A stretch of 64,000 nucleotides of DNA from Canna indica. Its lineage: Eukaryota; Streptophyta; Magnoliopsida; Zingiberales; Cannaceae. The notes beneath the pieces are model-generated. The model made no database searches. It was not told the origin of the DNA and was given only the letters and a program-made list of their open reading frames with translations. The translations under genes were made by a program, and so were the position numbers. Numbering within the stretch: the stretch's first letter is position 1; each line of letters begins with the position of its first letter. Below, one piece after another: positions 12,001 through 25,771 of the stretch. The stretch is taken from NCBI GenBank assembly GCA_034359265.1, contig CP136890.1, positions 46,784,501 to 46,848,500 of the forward strand. The letters run 5' to 3'.

Positions 12001-15000
12001 GAACAGAATGCTGAACGAAGCCTACTGATTGAACTTTCGGGTATCGACTCGAAACGACCAGAAATCTGAGTCCCGGGCGACTCCAGATCATTCACTGTGA
12101 TGGGAGAAGTTGTTAATCGAGTTATTTTTGACCGACTAATGCAAAGAATTACACGCTTTTTCGAACAGAATGGTGAACGAAGCCTACTGATTGAACTTTC
12201 GGGTATCGACTCGAAACGACCAGAAATCAGAGTCCCGGGCGACTCCAGATCATTCACTGTGATGGGAGATGTTGTTAATCGAGTTATTTTTGACCGACTA
12301 ATGCAAAGAATTACACGCTTTTCGAACAGAATGGTGAACGAAGCCTACTGATTGAACTTTCGGGTATCAACTCGAGTCGCCCAGCAATCTGAGTCCCGAG
12401 CGACTCCAGAACATTCACAGTGATGGGAGAAGTTCTTAATCGAGTTATTTTTGACAGACTAATCCAAAGAATTGCAAGATTTTTCGAATAGAATCTTGAA
12501 CGAAGCCGACTGATTGACCTTCGGGGTATCGGCTCGAAACGCCCAGCAATCTGAGTCCCGAGCGACTCCAGAACATTCACTGTGATGGGAGAAGTTGTTA
12601 ATCGAGTTATTTTTGACAGACTAATGCAAAGAAATGCAAGATTTTTTGAATAGAATCTTGAACTTTCGGGTATCGACTCGAAACGACCAGAAATCAGAGT
12701 CCCGGGCGACTCCAGATCATTCACTGTGATGGGAGAAGTTGTTAATCGAGATATTTTTGACCGACTAATGCAAAGAATTGCAAGATTTTTCGAATAGAAT
12801 ATTGAACGAAGCCGACTGATTGAACTTTGGGGTATCGGCTCGAATCGCCCAGCAATTTGAGTCCCGAGCGACTCCAGAACATTCACTGTGATGGGAGAAG
12901 TTGTTAATCGAGTTATTTTTGACAGACTAATGCAAAGAATTGCACGATTTTTCGAACAGAATGTTGAACGAAGCCTACTGGTTGAACTTTCGGGTATCGA
13001 CTCGAAACGACCAAAAATCTGAGTCCCGGGCGACTCCAGATCATTCACTGTGATGGGAGAAGTTGTTAATCGAGTTATTTTTGACAGACTAATGCAAAGA
13101 ATTGCAAGATTTTTCGAATAGAATATTGAACGAAGCCGACTGATTGAACTTTGGGGTATTGGCTCGAATCGCCCAGCAATTTGAGTCCCGAGCGACTCCA
13201 GAACATTCACTGTGATGGGAGAAGTTGTTAATCGAGTTATTTTTTACAGACTAATGCAAAGAATTGCACGATTTTTCGAACAGAATGCTGAACGAAGCCT
13301 ACTAGTTGAACTTTCGGGTATCGACTCGAAACGACCAGAAATCAGAGTCCCGGGCGACTCCAGATCATTCACTGTGATGGGAGAAGTTGTTAATCGAGTT
13401 ATTTTGACCGACTAATGCAAAGAATTACACGCTTTTTCGAACAGAATGCTGAACAAAGCCTACTGATTGAACTTTCGGGTATTGACTCGAAATGACCAGA
13501 AATCTGAGTCCCGGGCGACTCCAGATCATTCACTGTGATGGGAGAAGTTGTTAATCGAGTTATTTTTGACAGACTAATGCAAAGAATTGCAAGATTTTTC
13601 GAATAGAATATTGAACGAAGCCGACTGATTGAACTTTGGGGTATTGGCTCGAATCGCCCAGCAATTTGAGTCCCGAGCGACTCCAGAACATTCACTGTGA
13701 TGGGAGAAGTTGTTAATCGAGTTATTTTTGACAGACTAATGCAAAGAATTGCACGATTTTTTGAACAGAATGCTGAACGAAGCCTACTAGTTGAACTTTC
13801 GGGTATCGACTCGAAACGACCAAAAATCTGAGTCCCGGGCGACTCCAGATCATTCACTGTGATGGGAGAAGTTGTTAATCGAGTTATTTTTGACCGACTA
13901 ATGCAAAGAATTACACGCTTTTTCGAACAGAATGCTGAAAGAAGCCTACTGATTGAATTTTCGGGTATCGACACGAAAAGACCAGAAATCTGAGTCCCGG
14001 GCGACTCCAGATCATTCACTGTGATGGGAGATGTTGTTAATCGAGTTATTTTTGATCGACTAATGCAAAGAATTGTCAGATTTTTCGAATAGAATCTTGA
14101 ACGAAGCCTACTGGTTGAACTTTCGGGTATCGACTCGAAACGACCAGAAATCTGAGTCCCGGCCGACTCCAGATCATTCACTGTGATGGGAGAAGTTGTT
14201 AATCGAGTTATTTTTGACCGACTAATGCAAAGAATTACACGCTTTTTCGAACAGAATGCTGAAAGAAGCCTACTGATTGAATTTTCGGGTATCGACTCGA
14301 TAAGACCAGAAATTTGAGTCCCGGGCGACACCAGATCATTCACTGTGATGGGAGATGTTGTTAATCGAGTTATTTTTGACCGACTAATGCAAAGAATTAC
14401 ACGCTTTTCGAACAGAATGCTGAACGAAGCCTACTGATTGAACTTTCGGGTATCGACTCGAAACGACCAGAAATCTGAGTCCCGGGCGACTCCAGATCAT
14501 TCACTGTGATGGGAGAAGTTGTTAATCGAGTTATTTTTGACCGACTAATGCAAAGAATTACACGCTTTTTCGAACAGAATGGTGAACGAAGCCTACTGAT
14601 TGAACTTTCGGGTATCGACTCGAAACGACCAGAAATCAGAGTCCCGGGCGACTCCAGATCATTCACTGTGATGGGAGATGTTGTTAATCGAGTTATTTTT
14701 GACCGACTAATGCAAAGAATTACACGCTTTTCGAACAGAATGGTGAACGAAGCCTACTGATTGAACTTTCGGGTATCAACTCGAGTCGCCCAGCAATCTG
14801 AGTCCCGAGCGACTCCAGAACATTCACAGTGATGGGAGAAGTTCTTAATCGAGTTATTTTTGACAGACTAATCCAAAGAATTGCAAGATTTTTCGAATAG
14901 AATCTTGAACGAAGCCGACTGATTGACCTTCGGGGTATCGGCTCGAAACGCCCAGCAATCTGAGTCCCGAGCGACTCCAGAACATTCACTGTGATGGGAG

Positions 15001-18000
15001 AAGTTGTTAATCGAGTTATTTTTGACAGACTAATGCAAAGAAATGCAAGATTTTTTGAATAGAATCTTGAACTTTCGGGTATCGACTCGAAACGACCAGA
15101 AATCAGAGTCCCGGGCGACTCCAGATCATTCACTGTGATGGGAGAAGTTGTTAATCGAGATATTTTTGACCGACTAATGCAAAGAATTGCAAGATTTTTC
15201 GAATAGAATATTGAACGAAGCCGACTGATTGAACTTTGGGGTATCGGCTCGAATCGCCCAGCAATTTGAGTCCCGAGCGACTCCAGAACATTCACTGTGA
15301 TGGGAGAAGTTGTTAATCGAGTTATTTTTGACAGACTAATGCAAAGAATTGCACGATTTTTCGAACAGAATGTTGAACGAAGCCTACTGGTTGAACTTTC
15401 GGGTATCGACTCGAAACGACCAAAAATCTGAGTCCCGGGCGACTCCAGATCATTCACTGTGATGGGAGAAGTTGTTAATCGAGTTATTTTTGACAGACTA
15501 ATGCAAAGAATTGCAAGATTTTTCGAATAGAATATTGAACGAAGCCGACTGATTGAACTTTGGGGTATTGGCTCGAATCGCCCAGCAATTTGAGTCCCGA
15601 GCGACTCCAGAACATTCACTGTGATGGGAGAAGTTGTTAATCGAGTTATTTTTTACAGACTAATGCAAAGAATTGCACGATTTTTTGAACAGAATGCTGA
15701 ACGAAGCCTACTAGTTGAACTTTCGGGTATCGACTCGAAACGACCAGAAATCAGAGTCCCGGGCGACTCCAGATCATTCACTGTGATGGGAGAAGTTGTT
15801 AATCGAGTTATTTTGACCGACTAATGCAAAGAATTACACGCTTTTTCGAACAGAATGCTGAACAAAGCCTACTGATTGAACTTTCGGGTATTGACTCGAA
15901 ATGACCAGAAATCTGAGTCCCGGGCGACTCCAGATCATTCACTGTGATGGGAGAAGTTGTTAATCGAGTTATTTTTGACAGACTAATGCAAAGAATTGCA
16001 AGATTTTTCGAATAGAATATTGAACGAAGCCGACTGATTGAACTTTGGGGTATTGGCTCGAATCGCCCAGCAATTTGAGTCCCGAGCGACTCCAGAACAT
16101 TCACTGTGATGGGAGAAGTTGTTAATCGAGTTATTTTTGACAGACTAATGCAAAGAATTGCACGATTTTTTGAACAGAATGCTGAACGAAGCCTACTAGT
16201 TGAACTTTCGGGTATCGACTCGAAACGACCAAAAATCTGAGTCCCGGGCGACTCCAGATCATTCACTGTGATGGGAGAAGTTGTTAATCGAGTTATTTTT
16301 GACCGACTAATGCAAAGAATTACACGCTTTTCGAACAGAATGCTGAACGAAGCCTACTGATTGAACTTTCGGGTATCGACTCGAAACGACCAGAAATCTG
16401 AGTCCCGGGCGACTCCAGATCATTGACTGTGATGGGAGAAGTTGTTAATCGAGTTATTTTTGACAGACTAATGCAAAGAATTGCAAGATTTTTCGAATAG
16501 AATATTGAACGAAGCCGACTGATTGAACTTTGGGGTATCGGCTCGAATCGCCCAGCAATTTGAGTCCCGAGCGACTCCAGAACATTCACTGTGATGGGAG
16601 AAGTTGTTAATCGTGTTATTTTTGACAGACTAATGCAAAGAATTGCACGATTTTTCGAACAGAATGCTGAACGAAGCCTACTGGTTGAACTTTCGGGTAT
16701 CGACTCGAAACGACCAAAAATCGGAGTCCCGGGCGACTCCAGATCATTCACTGTGATGGGAGAAGTTGTTAATCGAGTTATTTTTGACAGACTAATGCAA
16801 AGAATTGCAAGATTTTTCGAATAGAATATTGAACGAAGCCGACTGATTGAACTTTGGGGTATTGGCTCGAATCGCCCAGCAATTTGAGTCCCGAGCGACT
16901 CCAGAACATTCACTGTGATGGGAGAAGTTGTTAATCGAGTTATTTTTGACAGACTAATGCAAAGAATTGCACGATTTTTTGAACAGAATGCTGAACGAAG
17001 CCTACTAGTTGAACTTTCGGGTATCGACTCGAAACGACCAAAAATCTGAGTCCCGGGCGACTCCAGATCATTCACTGTGATGGGAGAAGTTGTTAATCGA
17101 GTTATTTTTGACCGACTAATGCAAAGAATTACACGCTTTTTCGAACAGAATGCTGAAAGAAGCCTACTGATTGAATTTTCGGGTATCGACACGAAAAGAC
17201 CAGAAATCTGAGTCCCGGGCGACTCCAGATCATTCACTGTGATGGGAGATGTTGTTAATCGAGTTATTTTTGATCGACTAATGCAAAGAATTGTCAGATT
17301 TTTCGAATAGAATCTTGAACGAAGCCTACTGGTTGAACTTTCGGGTATCGACTCGAAACGACCAGAAATCTGAGTCCCGGCCGACTCCAGATCATTCACT
17401 GTGATGGGAGAAGTTGTTAATCGAGTTATTTTTGACCGACTAATGCAAAGAATTACACGCTTTTTCGAACAGAATGCTGAAAGAAGCCTACTGATTGAAT
17501 TTTCGGGTATCGACTCGATAAGACCAGAAATCTGAGTCCCGGGCGACACCAGATCATTCACTGTGATGGGAGATGTTGTTAATCGAGTTATTTTTGACCG
17601 ACTAATGCAAAGAATTACACGCTTTTCGAACAGAATGCTGAACGAAGCCTACTGATTGAACTTTCGGGTATCGACTCGAAACGACCAGAAATCTGAGTCC
17701 CGGGCGACTCCAGATCATTCACTGTGATGGGAGAAGTTGTTAATCGAGTTATTTTTGACCGACTAATGCAAAGAATTACACGCTTTTTCGAACAGAATGG
17801 TGAACGAAGCCTACTGATTGAACTTTCGGGTATCGACTCGAAACGACCAGAAATCAGAGTCCCGGGCGACTCCAGATCATTCACTGTGATGGGAGATGTT
17901 GTTAATCGAGTTATTTTTGACCGACTAATGCAAAGAATTACACGCTTTTCGAACAGAATGGTGAACGAAGCCTACTGATTGAACTTTCGGGTATCAACTC

Positions 18001-21000
18001 GAGTCGCCCAGCAATCTGAGTCCCGAGCGACTCCAGAACATTCACAGTGATGGGAGAAGTTCTTAATCGAGTTATTTTTGACAGACTAATCCAAAGAATT
18101 GCAAGATTTTTCGAATAGAATCTTGAACGAAGCCGACTGATTGACCTTCGGGGTATCGGGTCGAAACGCCCAGCAATCTGAGTCCCGAGCGACTCCAGAA
18201 CATTCACTGTGATGGGAGAAGTTGTTAATCGAGTTATTTTTGACAGACTAATGCAAAGAAATGCAAGATTTTTTGAATAGAATCTTGAACTTTCGGGTAT
18301 CGACTCGAAACGACCAGAAATCAGAGTCCCGGGCGACTCCAGATCATTCACTGTGATGGGAGAAGTTGTTAATCGAGATATTTTTGACCGACTAATGCAA
18401 AGAATTGCAAGATTTTTCGAATAGAATATTGAACGAAGCCGACTGATTGAACTTTGGGGTATCGGCTCGAATCGCCCAGCAATTTGAGTCCCGAGCGACT
18501 CCAGAACATTCACTGTGATGGGAGAAGTTGTTAATCGAGTTATTTTTGACAGACTAATGCAAAGAATTGCACGATTTTTCGAACAGAATGTTGAACGAAG
18601 CCTACTGGTTGAACTTTCGGGTATCGACTCGAAACGACCAAAAATCTGAGTCCCGGGCGACTCCAGATCATTCACTGTGATGGGAGAAGTTGTTAATCGA
18701 GTTATTTTTGACAGACTAATGCAAAGAATTGCAAGATTTTTCGAATAGAATATTGAACGAAGCCGACTGATTGAACTTTGGGGTATTGGCTCGAATCGCC
18801 CAGCAATTTGAGTCCCGAGCGACTCCAGAACATTCACTGTGATGGGAGAAGTTGTTAATCGAGTTATTTTTTACAGACTAATGCAAAGAATTGCACGATT
18901 TTTCGAACAGAATGCTGAACGAAGCCTACTAGTTGAACTTTCGGGTATCGACTCGAAACGACCAGAAATCAGAGTCCCGGGCGACTCCAGATCATTCACT
19001 GTGATGGGAGAAGTTGTTAATCGAGTTATTTTGACCGACTAATGCAAAGAATTACACGCTTTTTCGAACAGAATGCTGAACAAAGCCTACTGATTGAACT
19101 TTCGGGTATTGACTCGAAATGACCAGAAATCTGAGTCCCGGGCGACTCCAGATCATTCACTGTGATGGGAGAAGTTGTTAATCGAGTTATTTTTGACAGA
19201 CTAATGCAAAGAATTGCAAGATTTTTCGAATAGAATATTGAACGAAGCCGACTGATTGAACTTTGGGGTATTGGCTCGAATCGCCCAGCAATTTGAGTCC
19301 CGAGCGACTCCAGAACATTCACTGTGATGGGAGAAGTTGTTAATCGAGTTATTTTTGACAGACTAATGCAAAGAATTGCACGATTTTTTGAACAGAATGC
19401 TGAACGAAGCCTACTAGTTGAACTTTCGGGTATCGACTCGAAACGACCAAAAATCTGAGTCCCGGGCGACTCCAGATCATTCACTGTGATGGGAGAAGTT
19501 GTTAATCGAGTTATTTTTGACCGACTAATGCAAAGAATTACACGCTTTTTCGAACAGAATGCTGAAAGAAGCCTACTGATTGAATTTTCGGGTATCGACA
19601 CGAAAAGACCAGAAATCTGAGTCCCGGGCGACTCCAGATCATTCACTGTGATGGGAGATGTTGTTAATCGAGTTATTTTTGATCGACTAATGCAAAGAAT
19701 TGTCAGATTTTTCGAATAGAATCTTGAACGAAGCCTACTGGTTGAACTTTCGGGTATCGACTCGAAACGACCAGAAATCTGAGTCCCGGCCGACTCCAGA
19801 TCATTCACTGTGATGGGAGAAGTTGTTAATCGAGTTATTTTTGACCGACTAATGCAAAGAATTACACGCTTTTTCGAACAGAATGCTGAAAGAAGCCTAC
19901 TGATTGAATTTTCGGGTATCGACTCGATAAGACCAGAAATCTGAGTCCCGGGCGACACCAGATCATTCACTGTGATGGGAGATGTTGTTAATCGAGTTAT
20001 TTTTGACCGACTAATGCAAAGAATTACACGCTTTTCGAACAGAATGCTGAACGAAGCCTACTGATTGAACTTTCGGGTATCGACTCGAAACGACCAGAAA
20101 TCTGAGTCCCGGGCGACTCCAGATCATTCACTGTGATGGGAGAAGTTGTTAATCGAGTTATTTTTGACCGACTAATGCAAAGAATTACACGCTTTTTCGA
20201 ACAGAATGGTGAACGAAGCCTACTGATTGAACTTTCGGGTATCGACTCGAAACGACCAGAAATCAGAGTCCCGGGCGACTCCAGATCATTCACTGTGATG
20301 GGAGATGTTGTTAATCGAGTTATTTTTGACCGACTAATGCAAAGAATTACACGCTTTTCGAACAGAATGGTGAACGAAGCCTACTGATTGAACTTTCGGG
20401 TATCAACTCGAGTCGCCCAGCAATCTGAGTCCCGAGCGACTCCAGAACATTCACAGTGATGGGAGAAGTTCTTAATCGAGTTATTTTTGACAGACTAATC
20501 CAAAGAATTGCAAGATTTTTCGAATAGAATCTTGAACGAAGCCGACTGATTGACCTTCGGGGTATCGGCTCGAAACGCCCAGCAATCTGAGTCCCGAGCG
20601 ACTCCAGAACATTCACTGTGATGGGAGAAGTTGTTAATCGAGTTATTTTTGACAGACTAATGCAAAGAAATGCAAGATTTTTTGAATAGAATCTTGAACT
20701 TTCGGGTATCGACTCGAAACGACCAGAAATCAGAGTCCCGGGCGACTCCAGATCATTCACTGTGATGGGAGAAGTTGTTAATCGAGTTATTTTGACCGAC
20801 TAATGCAAAGAATTACACGCTTTTTCGAACAGAATGCTGAACAAAGCCTACTGATTGAACTTTCGGGTATTGACTCGAAATGACCAGAAATCTGAGTCCC
20901 GGGCGACTCCAGATCATTCACTGTGATGGGAGAAGTTGTTAATCGAGTTATTTTTGACAGACTAATGCAAAGAATTGCAAGATTTTTCGAATAGAATATT

Positions 21001-22189
21001 GAACGAAGCCGACTGATTGAACTTTGGGGTATCGGCTCGAATCGCCCAGCAATTTGAGTCCCGAGCGACTCCAGAACATTCACTGTGATGGGAGAAGTTG
21101 TTAATCGAGTTATTTTCGACAGACTAATGCAAAGAATTGCACGATTTTTCGAACAGAATGCTGAACGAAGCCTACTGGTTGAACTTTCGGGTATCGACTC
21201 GAAACGACCAAAAATCTGAGTCCCGGGCGACTCCAGATCATTCACTGTGATGGGAGAAGTTGTTAATCGAGTTATTTTTGACAGACTAATGCAAAGAATT
21301 GCAAGATTTTTCGAATAGAATAATGAACGAAGCCGACTGAATGAACTTTGGGGTATTGGCTCGAATCGCCCAGCAATTTGAGTCCCGAGCGACTCCAGAA
21401 CATTCACTGTGATGGGAGAAGTTGTTAATCGAGTTATTTTTGACAGACTAATGCAAAGAATTGCATGATTTTTCGAACAGAATGCTGAACGAAGCCTACT
21501 GGTTGAACTTTCGGGTATCGACTCGAAACGACCAGAAATCTGAGTCCCGGGCGACTCCAGATCATTCACTGTGATGGGAGAAGTTGTTAATCGAGTTATT
21601 TTTGACCGACTAATGCAAAGAATTACACGCCTTTTCGAACAGAATGCTGAAAGAAGCCTACTGATTGAATTTTCGGGTATCGACACGAAAAGACTAGAAA
21701 TCTGAGTCCTGGGCGACTCCAGATCATTCACTGTGATGGGAGAAGTTGTTAAATGAGATATTTTTGACCGACTAATGCAAAGAATTACACACTTTTTCGA
21801 ACAGAATGCTGAACGAAGCCTACTGATTGAACTTTCGGGTATCGACTCGAAACGACCAGAAATCTGAATCCCGGCCGACTCCAGATCATTCACTGTGATG
21901 GGAGAAGTTGTTAATCGAGTTATTTTTGACCGACTAATGCAAAGAATTACACGCTTTTTCGAACAGAATGCTGAAAGAAGCCTACTGATTGAATTTTTGG
22001 GTATCGTCTCGAAAAGACCAGAAATCTGAGTCCCGGGCGACTCCAGATCATTCACTGTGATGGGAGATGTTGTTAATCGAGTTATTTTTGATCGACTAAT
22101 GCAAAGAATTGCAAGATTTTTCGAATAGAATCTTGAACGAAGCCGACTGATTGAACTTCGGGGTATCGGCTCGAATCGCCCAGCAATTT

Positions 22190-22359
22190 GAGTCCCAAGC
22201 GACTCGAATCGCCCAGATCATTCACTGTGATGGGAGAAGTTGTTAATCGAGATATTTTTGACCGACTAATGCAAAGAATTACACGCTTTTTCGAACAGAA
22301 TGCTGAACGAAGCCTACTGATTGAACTTTCGAGTATCGACTCGAAACGACGAGAAATCT
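22190..22359 (+). repeat. Unique 170 bp monomer with 8 bp templated insertion
   Basis: After GAGTCCCAAGCGACTC this copy has eight extra bases, GAATCGCC at 22206-22213, before CAGATCATT resumes. The insertion recreates CTCGAATCGCCCAG, the same string found about 36 bp upstream in the preceding GGCTCGAATCGCCCAGCAA. The extra sequence therefore looks copied from nearby, as in template switching. I found no second monomer with this insertion. Confidence 0.85.
22327..22346. other. Dyad 2: TTTCG...CGAAA inverted repeat, perfect 8 bp form
   Basis: TTTCGAGT and ACTCGAAA flank a four-base ATCG, so this copy is a perfect eight-pair hairpin. The common form TTTCGGG-TATCGA-CTCGAAA has seven-base arms with one mismatch. 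The perfect form also occurs near 27005, 27977, 52567, 53050, 55801 and 56287. TTTTCGAGTATCGACTCGAT near 45286, 47712 and 50785 keeps a shorter perfect stem. Confidence 0.7.
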
Positions 22360-25300
22360 GAGTCCCGGGCGACTCCAGATCATTCACTGTGATGGGAGAA
22401 GTGGTTAATCGAGTTATTTTTGACCGACTAATGCAAAGAATTACACGCTTTTTCGAACAGGATGCTGAAAGAAGCCTACTGATTGAATTTTCGGGTATCG
22501 ACTCGATAAGACCAGAAATCTGAGTCCCGGGCGACACCAGATCATTCACTGTGATGGGAGATGTTGTTAATCGAGTTATTTTTGACCGGCTAATGCAAAG
22601 AATTACACGCTTTTCGAACAGAATGCTGAACGAAGCCTACTGATTGAACTTTCGGGTATCGACTCGAAACGACCAGAAATCTGAGTCCCGGGCGACTCCA
22701 GATCATTCACTGTGATGGGAGAAGTTGTTAATCGAGTTATTTTTGACCGACTAATGCAAAGAATTACACGTTTTTTCGAACAGAATGCTGAAAGAAGCCT
22801 ACTGATTGAATTTTCGGGTATCGACTCGAAAAGACCAGAAATCTGAGTCCCGGGCGACTCCAGATCATTCACTGTGATGGGAGAAGTTGTTAATCGAGTT
22901 ATTTTTGACAGACTAATGCAAAGAATTGCAAGATTTTTCGAATAGAATATTGAACGAAGCCGACTGATTGAACTTTGGGGTATTGGCTCGAATCGCCCAG
23001 CAATTTGAGTCTCGAGCGACTCCAGAACATTCACTGTGATGGGAGAAGTTGTTAATCGAGTTATTTTTGACAGACTAATGCAAAGAATTGCACGATTTTT
23101 CGAACAGAATGCTGAACGAAGCCTACTGGTTGAACTTTCGGGTATCGACTCGAAACGACCAGAAATCTGAGTCCCGGGCGACTCCAGATCATTCACTGTG
23201 ATGGGAGAAGTTGTTAATCGAGTTATTTTTGACCGACTAATGCAAAGAATTACACGCTTTTTCGAACAGAATGCTGAAAGAAGCCTACTGATTGAATTTT
23301 CGGGTATCGACACGAAAAGACCAGAAATCTGAGTCCCGGGCGACTCCAGATCATTCACTGTGATGGGAGATGTTGTTAATCGAGTTATTTTTGATCGACT
23401 AATGCAAAGAATTGTCAGATTTTTCGAATAGAATCTTGAACGAAGCCTACTGGTTGAACTTTCGGGTATCGACTCGAAACGACCAGAAATCTGAGTCCCG
23501 GCCGACTCCAGATCATTCACTGTGATGGGAGAAGTTGTTAATCGAGTTATTTTTGACAGACTAATGCAAAGAATTGCACGATTTTTCGAACAGAATGCTG
23601 AACGAAGCCTACTGGTTGAACTTTCGGGTATCGACTCGAAACGACCAGAAATCTGAGTCCCGGGCGACTCCAGATCATTCACTGTGATGGGAGAAGTTGT
23701 TAATCGAGTTATTTTTGACCGACTAATGCAAAGAATTACACGCTTTTTCGAACAGAATGCTGAAAGAAGCCTACTGATTGAATTTTCGGGTATCGACACG
23801 AAAAGACCAGAAATCTGAGTCCCGGGCGACTCCAGATCATTCACTGTGATGGGAGAAGTTGTTAATCGAGTTATTTTTGACCGACTAATGCAAAGAATTA
23901 CACGTTTTTTCGAACAGAATGCTGAAAGAAGCCTACTGATTGAATTTTCGGGTATCGACTCGAAAAGACCAGAAATCTGAGTCCCGGGCGACTCCAGATC
24001 ATTCACTGTGATGGGAGAAGTTGTTAATCGAGTTATTTTTGACAGACTAATGCAAAGAATTGCAAGATTTTTCGAATAGAATATTGAACGAAGCCGACTG
24101 ATTGAACTTTGGGGTATTGGCTCGAATCGCCCAGCAATTTGAGTCTCGAGCGACTCCAGAACATTCACTGTGATGGGAGAAGTTGTTAATCGAGTTATTT
24201 TTGACAGACTAATGCAAAGAATTGCACGATTTTTCGAACAGAATGCTGAACGAAGCCTACTGGTTGAACTTTCGGGTATCGACTCGAAACGACCAGAAAT
24301 CTGAGTCCCGGGCGACTCCAGATCATTCACTGTGATGGGAGAAGTTGTTAATCGAGTTATTTTTGACCGACTAATGCAAAGAATTACACGCTTTTTCGAA
24401 CAGAATGCTGAAAGAAGCCTACTGATTGAATTTTCGGGTATCGACACGAAAAGACCAGAAATCTGAGTCCCGGGCGACTCCAGATCATTCACTGTGATGG
24501 GAGATGTTGTTAATCGAGTTATTTTTGATCGACTAATGCAAAGAATTGTCAGATTTTTCGAATAGAATCTTGAACGAAGCCTACTGGTTGAACTTTCGGG
24601 TATCGACTCGAAACGACCAGAAATCTGAGTCCCGGCCGACTCCAGATCATTCACTGTGATGGGAGAAGTTGTTAATCGAGTTATTTTTGACCGACTAATG
24701 CAAAGAATTACACGCTTTTTCGAACAGAATGCTGAAAGAAGCCTACTGATTGAATTTTCGGGTATCGACACGAAAAGACCAGAAATCTGAGTCCCGGGCA
24801 ACTCCAGATCATTCACTGTGATGGGAGAAGTTGTTAATCGAGTTATTTTTAACAGACTAATGCAAAGAATTGCTAGATTTTTCGAATAGAATCTTGAACT
24901 TTCGGGTATCGACTCGAAACGACCAGAAATCAGAGTCCCGGGCGACTCCAGATCATTCACTGTGATGGGAGAAGTTGTTAATCGAGTTATTTTTGACCGA
25001 CTAATGCAAAGAATTACACGTTTTTTCGAACAGAATGCTGAAAGAAGCCTACTGATTGAATTTTCGGGTATCGACTCGAAAAGACCAGAAATCTGAGTCC
25101 CGGGCGACTCCAGATCATTCACTGTGATGGGAGAAGTTGTTAATCGAGTTATTTTTGACAGACTAATGCAAAGAATTGCAAGATTTTTCGAATAGAATAT
25201 TGAACGAAGCCGACTGATTGAACTTTGGGGTATTGGCTCGAATCGCCCAGCAATTTGAGTCCCGAGCGACTCCAGAACATTCACTGTGATGGGAGAAGTT

Positions 25301-25771
25301 GTTAATCGAGTTATTTTTGACAGACTAATGCAAAGAATTACACGATTTTTCGAACAGAATGCTGAACGAAGCCTACTGGTTGAACTTTCGGGTATCGACT
25401 CGAAACGACCAGAAATCTGAGTCCCGGGCGACTCCAGATCATTCACTGTGATGGGAGAAGTTGTTAATCGAGTTATTTTTGACCGACTAATGCAAAGAAT
25501 TACACGCTTTTTCGAACAGAATGCTGAAAGAAGCCTACTGATTGAATTTTCGGGTATCGACACGAAAAGACCAGAAATCTGAGTCCCGGGCGACTCCAGA
25601 TCATTCACTGTGATGGGAGATGTTGTTAATCGAGTTATTTTTGATCGACTAATGCAAAGAATTGTCAGATTTTTCGAATAGAATCTTGAACGAAGCCTAC
25701 TGGTTGAACTTTCGGGTATCGACTCGAAACGACCAGAAATCTGAGTCCCGGCCGACTCCAGATCATTCACC

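Larger units (their letters stand above)
7441..20780 (+). repeat. Composite HOR: alternating 3218 and 2409 bp units (5627 bp super-period)
   Basis: A distinctive stretch with AATGGTGAACG, then ATCAACTCGAGTCGCC and TTCACAGTGATGG, recurs with anchor positions 8788, 11988, 14397, 17615 and 20024. The steps are 3200, 2409, 3218 and 2409 bp. The 3218 bp unit is 20 monomers and the 2409 bp unit is 15, a difference of five monomers (809 bp). The first step is 18 bp short because one extra 144 bp monomer sits near 10088. The T-loss marker TTATTTTGACC gives the same alternation. After the last unit the marker step is 1761 bp, four monomers fewer than 2409. Confidence 0.9.
20781..22600 (+). repeat. Divergent transition zone
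   Basis: This segment begins like the preceding units (GAGTTATTTTGACCG at about 20783) but collects private substitutions. Examples are GAATAATGAACG, GCATGATTTTTCG, TTAAATGAGATATTTTTG, ACACACTTTTTCG and GAGTCCTGGGCG. It also holds the only 170 bp monomer. It separates the 3218/2409 domain from the CGGCCG-rich domain to its right. I see nothing but satellite monomers in it. Confidence 0.75.

Noticed and set aside
12097..12351. Plus-strand frames of 67 to 98 codons as genes
   Set aside because: They only mark monomers where the usual TGA is AGA, GGA, TGT or TTA. No regulatory context is seen and they recur at HOR offsets. The codon pattern is reported as a finding, not as a gene.
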